Source: Alligator mississippiensis
Taxonomy: Eukaryota > Chordata > Crocodylia > Alligatoridae
DNA length: 64,000 nucleotides
Assembly (NCBI RefSeq): GCF_030867095.1
Contig: NC_081835.1
Coordinates: 38,113,892-38,177,891 of the forward strand
Reading direction: 5' to 3'
Of this stretch, positions 44,024 to 54,169 are shown in pieces; the stretch's first letter is position 1, and every line of letters starts with the position of its first letter. Below the pieces are notes generated by a model. That model worked only from the letters and a program-made list of their open reading frames with translations. It had not been told where the DNA came from and did not search any database. Position numbers and translations under genes: made by a program.

Positions 44024-44942
44024 TGCATAACAGGGAACCCTAGCCCTGTTACCAAGAGACAGGGTGGTCCCTTTAAATCTAGAACCTTCCGGTCATGGCC
44101 GGCAGGTCAGGTAGGGGTTAAGGGTCAGGCCTGCCAGCCGGTCAGGTGACAGGAAGGGGAAGGCCAGACCCCTAAAAACAGCGAGTGGAGAAGACCAGAG
44201 GGGCAGGAGAGAAAGGGACTCCCCAATTAACATGGTGTCACGGCCGCAGCCTCATCTGGAAGAGTACACCATGCTGTGAGTCAAAGGGCATGATCACCTA
44301 AATTAAGCAGGCATGTTGCCTCTCCTATTTTTTATTATCATTTTTTTATGTTTGTGTTGGTTGTTAATAATCCGGAGGACCAGGGAGGCTATTTGGGAAA
44401 GGAGGAGGCCTCATTGAGGGCCCACTGCAGCATGGGGACCCCAGCACCAAAGAGGGCATGGTATTTGGGGCGAGCGGACCCCAGCACCAGAGAGGGCTCA
44501 GTATTCAGGGTCGAGCAGACCCCAATGCCAGAGAGAGTGCCATATTCAGGGGTGAACAGGCCCCAGTGCCAGAGAGGGCACAGAAGCCTGAGTGAGTTTT
44601 GAGAGCTAGAGCCAAGCCCTAATTAGTGGGGGGGAGGGGGGGATTGTGGCTGACAGGCCTAGCTAGAGAGAAGGAGAGTAAGCCCACAGCGGCTGAGACC
44701 CCAACATAAAGAGGAATTTATAAGTACCATCTGCGAGGCTTGGGCTGTGGTGTAGGGGAGGAACGGAGCCACAGATAGCGCCACCTGGCATTGGGGTGAA
44801 AAAAAAAACAGGCAGCCTCCCACCTAATTAAGATCATTAATTAATTGACAACAAGATGTGGCAGGAAAGAAGGTGGATGGCTAGCCCAGAAACAGGTGGG
44901 CGGGCCAAGGGAAAATCAGCCCCTAGTAGACCCCTTGTTACA
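44024..44942 (+). repeat. 3' LTR of the second Gmr1-like element
   Basis: It begins tgcataacaggg (two extra bases relative to the 5' LTR) and ends ttgttaca. It holds four 41-bp units (44435-44585) against three in the 5' LTR. A G-run lies near 44630. Confidence 0.87.
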
Positions 44943-44949
44943 ACCCCTA

Positions 44950-45870
44950 AACAGGGCAGTGGATAGGGCCAAAATGCAACCCAGCTGTGGCGGGTGGCTG
45001 CAGCAGGGGTGGGGAGAGGCACACATTCAGTGATGAGAGAGGGAGTGGGGCTAGGGCAGGGGCAAATGCTGTACAGGCAGGGCATGGTACATAGCCATGA
45101 GCAGCTAGTCTGGGGGGCTCAGGGTTCTGGGGGCAGCTCCTGCTGCTACGCACACCCCAAGAGGGCATGAAGGAATGTGTGTGCCTGGATCTGTACATGG
45201 GGCGGGGCGGGGCGGGCTGCCACTGCAGGCTGGGGCCAGGGCCAGGATGGAGGTGGGCTCTTCCTGGCAGGGGGCTGGGATGGGGCTGCACTGCTGCAGG
45301 CAGCGGCAGCACTGGGAGGGGGGTGATGGCAGGGACTGCAACCACCCCAAATTCGCTGTAGTCCCCACAACTCCCCCTCCCAGCACCACCACCACCATTC
45401 CCAGAGTGTAGCACAGCCCAACCCCCGACCAGGAAGAGCCCAGCACAGCCCCCCAGCCCCAGCCCACAGTGGCAGCCTGCCCTTGACCTGTATGCAGATC
45501 TGGAGCACACAATCCCCATGCCCTCCCAGGGTGCATGCAGCAGCAGGAGCTGCCCCCCACTTGCCCCCAGCAGCTGCAGGCATGTGGTGTCATGTGGCTC
45601 TCAAGCCAGCTGTGCTCAAAGTGCAGCATGCAGCAGCAGCAGCTGCCTCTGCCCCACACAGAGATTGGGGAGGCATGTGCCCTCTGGGCCTCCACTTGGC
45701 CTACCACCCAGCCCAGCCAAGGCCCCACTCAACTCAACCCCTGCTCCTACCTGTGCCCTGCTTCCTCACTGTTGGGGCCTCAATCTGCACCCCCCTGCAA
45801 GCCTTTTCCCATCCTCCCACCCCTTCCCCCATGGACATCTCTGGGGGGCATGCATGAGCACTCAGCCCCC
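44950..45870. repeat. GC-rich palindromic element, related to 2362-3069
   Basis: The core 45125-45560 folds on itself with the turn near 45355. Paired landmarks are gggggcagctcctgctgc at about 45131 against gcagcaggagctgcccccc ending near 45559; gggcatg near 45163 against catgccc; and gggctcttcctgg near 45258 against ccaggaagagccc near 45430. The right flank (45740-45830) contains cccctgctcctacct and ggggcctcaatctgc, which match 2970-3020 of the other palindrome. No transposase is present. Long ORFs here come from composition. Confidence 0.7.
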
Positions 45871-45879
45871 CCCCCCAAT

Positions 45880-46080
45880 AATTTTTTCTCCCTCCGCCTA
45901 TGGGGCCTATCCCAACTCTGTTTGAAACCCCCCCAAAAAAGAGGTTGCATAACTGTCCCGGGCAGCTTATTCCACCATTGTACTGTCCTGACAGGAAGCC
46001 TGCTTTGTTGCAGCTTAAACCTATTGCCTTTAGCCAGGTCCACACAAGCAGGGGTGTGCCTTTGCAGCAGCATGAATTTG
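45880..46080 (-). mobile_element. LINE 3' end fragment (CR1 type), minus strand
   Basis: The minus strand (within 45780-46073) encodes FKLQQSRLPVRTVQWWNKLP, the FxLR-xFxxR-xxxWNxLP box at the C-terminus of CR1-group RTs, followed by stops. Confidence 0.65.
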
Positions 46081-46235
46081 TACCGCTACTTTGTGCCCCA
46101 GTGCACACCCCTGCCCATGTGCTTTGTGATGGGACACATTGTGCAGACATGTGTGTTTTGTGGTGCTGCAGACCTCTTTGCAGCACCACAAACTGTATGA
46201 GTTGCACATTAATCAGTGCTTGGTGCTTAGTATTT

Positions 46236-46582
46236 GCTACTGAGATTTCCCAGTAACAAAAAAAACCTGGAAAAAGTGGCACAAACTACGCCAAAGTAAT
46301 GAGTGCTGGAACAAACACAGATGGGGGAACAAGCATCCCAAGGCTGCCTGCTCTCCCATCTCTGCACCCTGTGGAGCCCCCATGCTGAGGTACCCTGTGC
46401 CCCAGCCAGCCACTCCCTGTTTGGCTGGCGCACATTGTGCCCTGAGATGGAGAAGCACATAGCCTTGGGCTGGCTATTGCACTGTCTCTGCATGCCTCAG
46501 CTCACCACTTTGGCATGGTTTGTGCCACTTTTTTCCAGGTTTTTTGTTTGTTTGTTTTTTGCTACCCAGAAATTCCAGTAGC
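46236..46582. repeat. Foldback element of 347 bp
   Basis: The ends gctactgagatttccc (46236) and gaaattccagtagc (ending 46582) are inverted. The arms pair through cctggaaaaagtggcacaaa at 46266 against tttgtgccacttttttccagg near 46538, and on toward a centre near 46405, including aaggct-type and ctcccatctc against gagatggag. This is nearly all arm with almost no loop. Confidence 0.85.
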
Positions 46583-46689
46583 TTGTCACTCACCTTTGGA
46601 TCCTCTCCTACTTCTGTATATCCTTCTTAAAATGGAGAGCCCAAAACTGCACAAAGTATTCCTCCTAAGGTCTATACAACTCTTCTATT

Positions 46690-48310
46690 AATTCACCCTC
46701 CAGGTGAGGGAGATCCCCTGCCCTCCATCAATGCTGACCTTGTGAAGGAACATCTTGAGAGGCTGGATACCTTCAAGTCAGCCAGCCCTGACAATCTACA
46801 CCCCAGGGTACTCAAGGAGCTGGCGAGCATCATAGCCCAGCCTCTGGCACGGATCTTTGAAAACTCCTGGCGCTCTGGTGAAGTGCCCGAAGACTGGAAG
46901 AAGGCCGATGTGGTGCCTATGTTTAGGAAAGGGAGGAAAGTGGATCCGGCAAACTATAGGCCCGTTAGCCTGACTTCTATCCCGGGGAAGATCTTAGAAA
47001 AGTTTATTAAAGAGGCCATCCTTAATGGACTGGCTGATGCCAACATCCTGAGGGATAGCCAGCATGGGTTTGTTGCGGGTAGGTCTTGCTTGACCAATCT
47101 CATTTCCTTCTATGACCAGATGACCTATCACCTGGACAAGGGAGAAGAGATCGATGTCATATATCTTGACTTCAAAAAAGCCTTTGATCTGGTATCCCAT
47201 GATCACCTCTTGGCAAAACTGGCCAATTGTGGCTTTGGGTCCACCACGATCCGCTGGCTGGGAAATTGGCTCTGTGGTCGGACCCAGAGGGTAGTAATTG
47301 ATGGAAGTCAATCGTCATGGTGCCCTGTGACCAGTGGGGTCCCCCAAGGCTCTGTCCTTGGACCAATATTGTTCAACATCTTCATTGATGGTGTGGACAT
47401 TGGAGTCAGAAGTGGACTGGCCAAGTTCGTCGATGACACCAAACTTTGGGGCAAAGCATCCACACCTGAAGACAGAAGGCCGATCCAAGCTGACCTGGAC
47501 AGGCTCAGCAAATGGGCAAACAAGAACCTGATGGTGTTTAACACTGAAAAATGCAAGGTTCTCCACCTTGGGAGGAAAAACCTGCAGCATTCTTATAGGC
47601 TTGGCAGTGCTACACTGGCTAGCTACTATGGAAGAAAGAGACTGGGGGGTCATCATTGACCACAAGATGAACATGAGCCTTCAGTGCAATGCTGCAGCTA
47701 GTAAAGTGACCAAAATGCTGGCTTTCATCCATAGATGCTTCTCAAGCAAATCCCAGGATGTCATTTTCCCCTTGTTCTTGGCTTTGGTGAGGCCACAGCT
47801 GCAGTACTGCATCCAGTTTTGGGCTCCACAATTCAAAAAGGATGTGGAGAAGCTTGAGAGTCCAGAGAAGATCCCACACACATGATCAGAGGTCAGAAAA
47901 ACAGATCTTACAACGACAGGCTGAGAGCTATGGTGCTCTTTAGCCTGGAAAAGCGCAGGCTCAGGGGTGATCTGATGGCCACCTATATTTTTATCATGGG
48001 TGACCACCAGTATCTGGGGGAACGTTTGTTCACCAGTGTGCCCTAAGGGATGACAAGATTGAATGGTCACAAACTCCTCCGTGACTGTTTCAGGCTGGAC
48101 GTAAGGAAAAAAGTCTTTACTGTCTGACCCCCCAGTGTCTGGAACAGTCTGCCATCGGAGGTTCAAGCACCTACATTGAACACCTTCAAGAGTAAATTGG
48201 ATGCTTATCTTGCTGGGATCCTATGACCCCAGCTGACTTCCTGCCCTTTGGGCAGGGGGCTGGACTCGATCTTCCGAGGTCCCTTCCAGCCCTAATGTCT
48301 ATGAAATCTA
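46690..48310 (+). mobile_element. CR1 LINE, 5'-truncated, with long RT frame
   Basis: The ORF 46742-47659 (305 codons) encodes DTFKSASPDNLHPRVLKELA, PANYRPVSLTSIPGKILEKF, HLDKGEEIDVIYLDFKKAFD, SGVPQGSVLGPILFNIFIDG and the catalytic box, which reads FVDD where FADD is usual. After a frameshift near 47640, 47568-47885 continues with VIIDHKMNMSLQCNAAASKV. The tail at about 48180-48310 is a normal CR1 end (ggactcgatcttccgaggtc, then ctaatgtctatgaaatc). It is one of the better-preserved CR1s. Confidence 0.9.
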
Positions 48311-50375
48311 TGAATTCAGCCCAAATTTGTAATTTGTGGCTTGTTTTTCTCTCTTGTTTTGGTGCAATTTTTGGTTTGGGGTTTTTTGGAGGAGGGTTGG
48401 GTTTTTTGCAACTGCATTACATTGCTGACTCATGTAGGTTTATTCATAGATCTAGGTTCTATGATCCAGCAAAACTGCCAGATCTTTCTTGCCAGCTGTC
48501 GCTGGTAGGTGTTATAGGGCTTTGCCCCCTTCTTGGCTGGTGCCTAGCCCCCTAGTGATGTCAGGGTGAGATCCAAATTCAGCACCACTGATGTAAGTTG
48601 GTTGCTGCTCCTACTCACCTGCCACAACTTTAATGTTTTATTTTCTTCTTGGGAGGCGGTTCCTGGTAGGTAGCCTGAGGGGATCTCACCCCTGGGTTTT
48701 TTCATGGGGCTCCAACCTCCCCTTTACCCCACCCTTACCACATCCACAGCCAAGGCAGACTCTGCTCTCCACAGGTCTTACTTTTGGATGATCCCATCTC
48801 ATCCATGTCACCCACCTCCAAGGGTCAGAGGCCTTCTGGTCGTCCGTCCTCCAGAGGCCATCCTTCGTCTTCGGACTCTGTCCTTGGCAACTAAACATAC
48901 CCCAGTCCAGGGTCAACTGTAATTTAGGAATGAAAAATTAACATAAGAAATTAGCATCTGTTGGCAGGCCCTTGGGATCTTGTCCCCCAGGCCCCTTGGT
49001 CCTGCTTGGGACTCAGTCCCTCCTTGCCTGGTAGGCATCTGGGAGGGGTGGCCACCCTATGCAGGGCCTCTGCTGACCCTCTTGGGGAAGCCTCCCTTGG
49101 GCCTACGCCCCTTCCCACGTTGGTCCTGTCTGACCTGAGGCTGGGCTGTCTGGTCCCACCAGCCTGTGTTGTTTGTCCCTCCTGCACTGGGTTCCGTGGC
49201 ACTCCGCACTTTCTTCGCTGCTGTGCAACCCAGGGGTGTTTGCGGTCCCTCGGTACTGCTCCCCACTTGGGTTTCCTGTTAGAGCCTCGGCTCCTGTTTC
49301 TGGCATCCCAAGGAGCTGTTTCTCCCCAGTGGAGCTTCCTGGCATCCCTCTGCCCTGGGGCTCAATTTCCGCAGCACACCTGCCGGCATCTCCCTGCCAG
49401 TGCTTGACTTCCTGCCACTGTCCTCAGGGCTCGCGCTCCACGGGTCTCCAACCAGCATCTCTCTGCTGACGCGCCGTTCTCCCTCTCCCCACCTCGCAGC
49501 TGAGTCTTCAGATGCTTTTTGAGCAGCCCAGTCTCCTCTGGGGCCCCACCCCCTTCTCCTTCTGATTTGCAGGCTCAGGCAGCTCTGAAATTGCCAAGCC
49601 AGTTCTCCCTGCCTCGATGTCTCTCCCCAGCTGTCGCTTTTTGCCATCCCTGTGGTGAGTATTGGGGCGCATCGGGGAGAAGGGGGCCTGGGGCTAGTTG
49701 TGGGGGCTTTTGCCTCCCTTCTCACACCAGCACTAGTCAATTATCCCCTATCCTGTATTTGTGCATTTGATATTTCTTCCCTACATCTTACACTTGTCTT
49801 TATTGAATTATGTTGTATTGTCCACAGCCCAAGTCTCCAATTTATCTAAGATCCTTTTGAATTCTGCTCTTGTAGTCTAAAGTGTTTGTATACACAAGAC
49901 ATAATTCAGAAGCATTTCAAATTCAGCATCCAAATCTTTTGGATATTTCTGATCTTAAACTGCGTCTGAGGCGCCCTCCCCCCCCCTTTTTTCTTTTACA
50001 TGGGGAGATTATATTAATTTATATCACAGGTGTGAAAATAAATATGACATTTGTGAAGCACTCTGATATCCCTGAACTGACAAACACCATAGAAAACCCC
50101 AAAAGGAAACAAATAATGATCTGTCCTTTCAAGCTTAAATAAGGCCACAAACTGAACAGACGAGCAAACAAAATATTGAACTAATACCCCCGGACAAGCA
50201 GTATTAGTCTTGCGCACTGAATGTGAGTGATACTTTGGATCTGATGCAATAAAAACTACCAATGCTTGTTCCCAAAGGGAGTAAATTTAAGTTTGCATGG
50301 GTATTTCCTAACTTTTGAGCTCTTAATTTTACAGTTTTAATGCTTTCTTAACATAGTTCCTTGTGTGTAGTTTAG
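48311..50375. other. No gene seen; C/T-rich block at about 48930-49740
   Basis: About 2 kb with no recognised exon or named repeat. From 48660 to 49740 it is C/T-rich with many ctg and ccc words and overlapping ORFs on both strands that look compositional. It could be an unrecognised LTR or GC-rich DNA element. The remainder is AT-rich. Confidence 0.45.
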
Positions 50376-50717
50376 ATCGGGCCAGGAATGGGAAGTCATC
50401 CCAGCTGGTCTGACTTCGCGGCCCTGGCCTGATCTAGCGCTGGGGATGGGAAGTCATCCCAGCTGGGCTGACTTCCCAGCCCCAGTCCAATGGTCATGCT
50501 GGGGAGGTAAACTCAGCCTAGCTGGATTAACTTCCCATCCCCAGCGCTATGGTTGAAACATGTCGACTTTTCAACTGTTGAAATGTTTCAGCTAGCCTAG
50601 TTTTGTTTCGAGGGTGTTTCAAAGCCCTTTGTTTCATTTTGATTTTGCTGGTTTGACCTCAAAATGAGTCAAAACAGTGTCAAAATGAAACAGCCAGTGA
50701 AATTTCACACAGCCTTA
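50376..50717. mobile_element. Partial hAT-like element of the tgtgcgaaat family, with hairpin units
   Basis: The right end (gtgaaatttcacacagcctta, ending 50717) and about 150 bases inside it are the reverse complement of the left end of 38076-39340 (gactcattttgagg, gtttcattttgac and similar words). To its left, 50376-50560 holds three short GC-rich units around ggatgggaagtcatccc; the first folds on itself (gatcgggccagg to cctggcctgatc). The left terminus was not found. Confidence 0.65.
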
Positions 50718-51298
50718 CTATTTACTGACATTAAGCAGTTCTCTGGATTTAGGGGGATGAAAATGAGAATCAGCGGGTTTCGCCCTTCTCAGATTCACTG
50801 ATCCAAAGGAGAAAAGATGTTCAGCATTTATCTCTTGCCAGATATTTTCCATGGTCAGTTTAAACAAGTCATGAATTTTGTACAAAAAGTCACTTTGCAG
50901 TCTTTGTTTGCCAGAAGAGGTCACTTATCTCTGTCTCCACTGGTTTTAATGCAAAAATATCAGATTACAGCACTTGTTATAGTGTTCATGACACTTCTGT
51001 GCATAATAAAAATGTTATGCTGACTAATTAAAATATAATAACTACAGTAAATACAGACCAACCAACAAAAAGAAGATTCCTATGCAACAATAAAAAATAT
51101 ATTCACCAGCACAATGTTAACGCATTTCTAAAATTAATTAATCCAAGGGAAATTTTGGGTCAAAATCTCTGGGTTTACTTTACGAATCACATAGGTGTTC
51201 ACAAACCTAGCAGTGTTAATATTGTGTGACATCTTTAAAAGGATCTTATTACACCTCAGAATACCATAGCATCCTGGTTGAGAATCACTACTCTAAGG
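50718..51298. other. Intronic, no gene seen
   Basis: AT-rich sequence with nothing recognised. Confidence 0.5.
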
Positions 51299-51306
51299 TG
51301 TTAGAA

Positions 51307-51485
51307 CAGGGGCAGGCAAAATGTGCCCCATGGGCTGGATGCGGCTAGCTAGGCCGTTCTATTGGGGCCCCTAAAAAATTTAGAAAATTAATATTTATCT
51401 ACCCTTGGCTGCCTGTCATGCGGCCCTCGATGGCTTGCCAAAACTCAGTAAGCGGTCCTCCGCCTGAAATAATTGCCTGCCCCTG
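51307..51485. mobile_element. Short non-autonomous hAT element (179 bp)
   Basis: The inverted ends are caggggcaggcaa and ttgcctgcccctg. The flanks are a perfect 8-bp duplication, tgttagaa (51299-51306 and 51486-51493). Confidence 0.93.
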
Positions 51486-51567
51486 TGTTAGAAGCAGTAG
51501 CAATTGATATGGGATTAAGGACAGGATCAAACTAATAGCAACTGCAGTTGAAGCAATGTGAGAGGCA

Positions 51568-51703
51568 ATGATTTCTTAGGGTGGTATCTCTTATTGGACC
51601 AACTATGTACTTGGGATAGAGTTAGACAAGCTTTCAAAAGCTTGTCTAACTATCGTTACTACACGGTTGGTCCAACGAAAGATATCACCTTAAGAAATCC
51701 TTA
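51568..51703. repeat. Palindromic repeat with about 65-bp arms
   Basis: The left arm holds gatttcttagggtggtatct and ttggaccaac; the right arm holds gttggtccaac and gatatcaccttaagaaatcc. The centre caagctttcaaaagcttg lies near 51638. A related string (gtgataccttttattagacc) is at 22631. It is a common type in vertebrate DNA; I do not assign a family name. Confidence 0.85.
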
Positions 51704-52606
51704 CCTCATATAATTTCTGGAGCATCTGAGAAAGAATAAACTTTGGAAAAAATGTGAAAGAGACGAAGCCAATTGTTTAGTGAAATAACCAAGAAGTCTA
51801 GTGACATGAACTCAGAGGAAGCAGCCTGAGAAAAAGTCTCAGGTCTGCAACTTGCCGTGCACCTGAATTGTATCTTGTTAGATATGGAAGTGTCTATCCT
51901 TGGCAGATGAGGGATGGTATTACTGCATAAAGCATTCATTTTGGTAAAGACAGACATTATAATTATACTGATACTGACATAAGCTGTTATGATGTAATTT
52001 ACGTCTGCATGCTTCTGTAGCAAAAGAAGCATAGCAAACCATTGCAACTTTAATCCTGTATGAAACTGAGTTAAAGTTATAGATGCTTAGCTATTTTTTT
52101 TTGCTACAGGATCGTGCCTATCTAACAGTTCCATGATAGCAGATACCTGCTCTTGAATGGCTCCCTTTCCTTTTTCAAACAAATGTTTGTCCAAACACTT
52201 TCTGCAGGTTGTCTTAGATTAAAAATGTTGAATTCCATTGCAACAGACAAAAGTGCACTGCAGTGATTTACTTGTAAAACCAACTGGCCTGAGCACCCAG
52301 TTTTGAGTTGGAGAACTCTTAAGCAAAAAATAATGTGCAGCTAAAATTGGAAGCTATAATACAAGACTATATTTTAATTAAAAGGATTCTTCCCACCATT
52401 CTAAACTAAAATTTACTTCACGTTTAATTATGTGGATAATTTTGTTCATGGGAGATCACATGATGAAATACATCTCTGAAGAGTAAAACAGCCATTGAGA
52501 GATTAATATTATTTGAGATTTGTGTACATGGTAGGCACTTTGCTCTTCTGCTGCTACATAAAGCTTGTGTGAACTAATGACTTGTGGTAATCTTTATCCT
52601 TTCCAG
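51704..52606. other. Intronic, no repeat recognised; ends in splice acceptor
   Basis: AT-rich sequence. The acceptor tctttatcctttccag ends at 52606. Confidence 0.6.
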
Positions 52607-52847
52607 GTAGATACTAGCTTGCAGAATGGTTTTGCCCCAGGCATGAAGCTAGAGGTTGCTGTCAAGTCTGACCAAAACACATACTGGGTAGCCACCATTG
52701 TTACAACCTGTGGACAGTTGCTCCTGTTACGTTATGATGGGTATGGTGAAGACCGTAAGGCTGACTTCTGGTGTGATGTTATGACAGCTGACTTGCACCC
52801 AGTTGGGTGGTGTGAACAGAACAAAAAGATTCTCAAAGTGCCTGAAG
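52607..52847 (+). CDS. SFMBT1: SFMBT1 coding exon: core of MBT repeat 1
   Basis: This 241-base exon (80 codons plus one base) follows ttccag and precedes gtaata. It begins in phase 0 and ends after the first base of a codon. The product includes [47 protein letters not shown] and [12 protein letters not shown]. These are the hallmark MBT elements: the PGMKLEAV-type strand, the LLLRYDG strand, the DFWCD acidic-aromatic segment and the HPVGWC box that builds the methyl-lysine pocket. MBT repeats bind lower methylation states of histone lysines in many family members; the repeat(s) that do so in this protein cannot be told from this exon alone. Confidence 0.95.
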
Positions 52848-54080
52848 GTAATAGCTCCCCTTGGAAATGAGGGAATATATTTTAATTTCTGAGCCAGTAT
52901 GCATCTGCAATAATAATTGACTATTTTATCATTTCAGAGGCATGAGTAGTTTGAACTCGGACTTGGACTTCACTACCTGTTACCAACCATATCTCATGGC
53001 TTTGATTTTTTAGACATTGGTTGCTGTTACAAAGATGCTACCTTTTTTAGAAAAAAAAATTGGTCTGATGTAACACCTGATATACATCACTGCCTTGTGC
53101 TTATCTGATTCTGTGAAAACAGTTTTTATTAAACTTCATTCTCAAATCTATGCTAATATCAGTACCAACACTGCACAAAACAAAAAGTACATTAATTTTG
53201 AGCTGCATCTTAATTCCTATTTTATAATTAATTTAATATCCTTTCCTGTAAAATGCCAAATGATCATTCCAACATAGGCTTTATCTATACTAGCGAGTTG
53301 TGATGTCAAATTGTCAAAAGTGAAGGTTCCAGACTTTTGCTTTGAAATAAAGGAAGTTTAAGCTGGCATAAATGCATGTGTAGACACACCCAGTGTTACC
53401 AACAAGTAAGCCAGATAAAGACACATTGTGTAAGATGCAGGAGCATATATGCCTTGTTGTTGACATGTAGATCAGGGCTGTCCAACTGGCAGCCCACAGA
53501 CTGCACATGGCCCCCAAAGGGTTAGCATGTGGCCCATGGGCTCCTACTCGGCCACCACTGCCCGCTACTGTCCCCCTCCCTTGCCCCCTGCTCCTATTGC
53601 ATCAACTAGGTTCTTCTGGCTCCCCTGCTCTCCTCCAGCTTCTGCTTCCTGTGGCAGAAGAGGGTCAGGGTACTCATGATGTGCACAGGGCAGTGAGACC
53701 AAGGTGCCTGAGCTGCAAACAACAATAGCAGAAGTTGGGCTGCCTGCATTATGGTGGGCAACATACATGGTCAGAGTGGGGTGTGCTGTGCATGCAACAG
53801 AGGGGAGCGAGGTTGCCTGCCCAACATGGTGCAGCTGGGATTGTGGGGGAGGGGAGGAGACAGGCTGCCCATGTGCTGGGGAGAGCCTGGGGGCACTGCC
53901 TATACCTTGTGTGGCCCCCAGGACTGTAGCCTGTACCATGTATGGCCCCTGGCTGCCTGAAAGTTGACTGATACAGATGATAAATTATATTCTGAATGAA
54001 GCATTTTGAGGATCTGAAAATCTCTTGTTGCGCAAGTAGCCTTTTGCTGGCAAGAGAAGCCATCTTTACTTCTTGTTTAG
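52848..54080 (+). other. SFMBT1: SFMBT1 intron (1.2 kb) with one hAT element
   Basis: Donor gtaata at 52848 and acceptor tcttgtttag ending 54080. A hAT element occupies 53473-53970; the rest is AT-rich with nothing recognised. Confidence 0.8.
53473..53970. mobile_element. Non-autonomous hAT element (about 498 bp)
   Basis: It starts cagggctgtccaactggcag and ends gcctgaaagttgactg, an imperfect inverted terminus. The flanks atgtagat (53465-53472) and atacagat (53971-53978) match at 6 of 8. The cagggctgtccaac start is typical of hAT-derived repeats. ORFs within it are not genes. Confidence 0.7.
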
Positions 54081-54169
54081 GTATCAAGGAAAAGATACCT
54101 GACCAGGAGGAGTTCCTTCAGCTGACGCTGAAAGGATCATGCAGTGCTCCTGCAAACCTGCTAGAGGGG
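54081..54169 (+). CDS. SFMBT1: SFMBT1 coding exon: start of MBT repeat 2
   Basis: This 89-base exon lies between ttgtttag and gtgagt. Its first two bases complete the Gly codon split with the previous exon, and it ends in phase 0. It encodes IKEKIPDQEEFLQLTLKGSC and SAPANLLEG, the arm that links MBT repeats 1 and 2. The next exon begins LHRGKNPLDLIAPGS, which restores the repeat. The donor is offset by one base within a run of five G, so the last codon is GGG and the donor starts at 54170. Confidence 0.93.

Larger units (their letters stand above)
39555..44942 (+). mobile_element. Second Gmr1-like Ty3/Gypsy element, gag mostly deleted
   Basis: This 5.4-kb element has LTRs at 39555-40457 and 44024-44942. 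The flanks gcccc (39550-39554) and acccc (44943-44947) form a 5-bp duplication with one mismatch. The order is LTR, protease, integrase, RT, RNase H, polypurine tract, LTR: the Gmr1 order, with almost no gag. By eye the LTRs differ by roughly 7-8 percent in the first 160 bases, so it appears younger than the element at 5922-12783. Its coding frames are correspondingly longer, but still broken. Confidence 0.87.
21302..52606 (+). other. SFMBT1: SFMBT1 intron of 31.3 kb, packed with transposons
   Basis: The interval runs from the gtgagt donor at 21302 to the ttccag acceptor at 52605-52606. The flanking exons join in phase 0. Its contents are listed separately: hAT copies, foldback repeats, CR1 fragments, a PNMA-type Gypsy and a Gmr1-like Gypsy. 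No independent host gene was recognised in it. Confidence 0.8.

Noticed and set aside
44947..46282. ORFs up to 221 codons on both strands
   Set aside because: Same cause: a GC-rich palindromic repeat with low stop-codon density and repetitive Pro/Cys/Gly content. Only the minus-strand WNKLP box is meaningful, as a LINE remnant.
46742..47659. Long intact ORF as a host gene
   Set aside because: It is the RT region of a CR1 element; the frame breaks afterward and a CR1 tail follows.
53507..53967. ORFs in several frames within an SFMBT1 intron as an alternative exon
   Set aside because: They lie inside a hAT element with inverted ends and near-matching 8-bp flanks.
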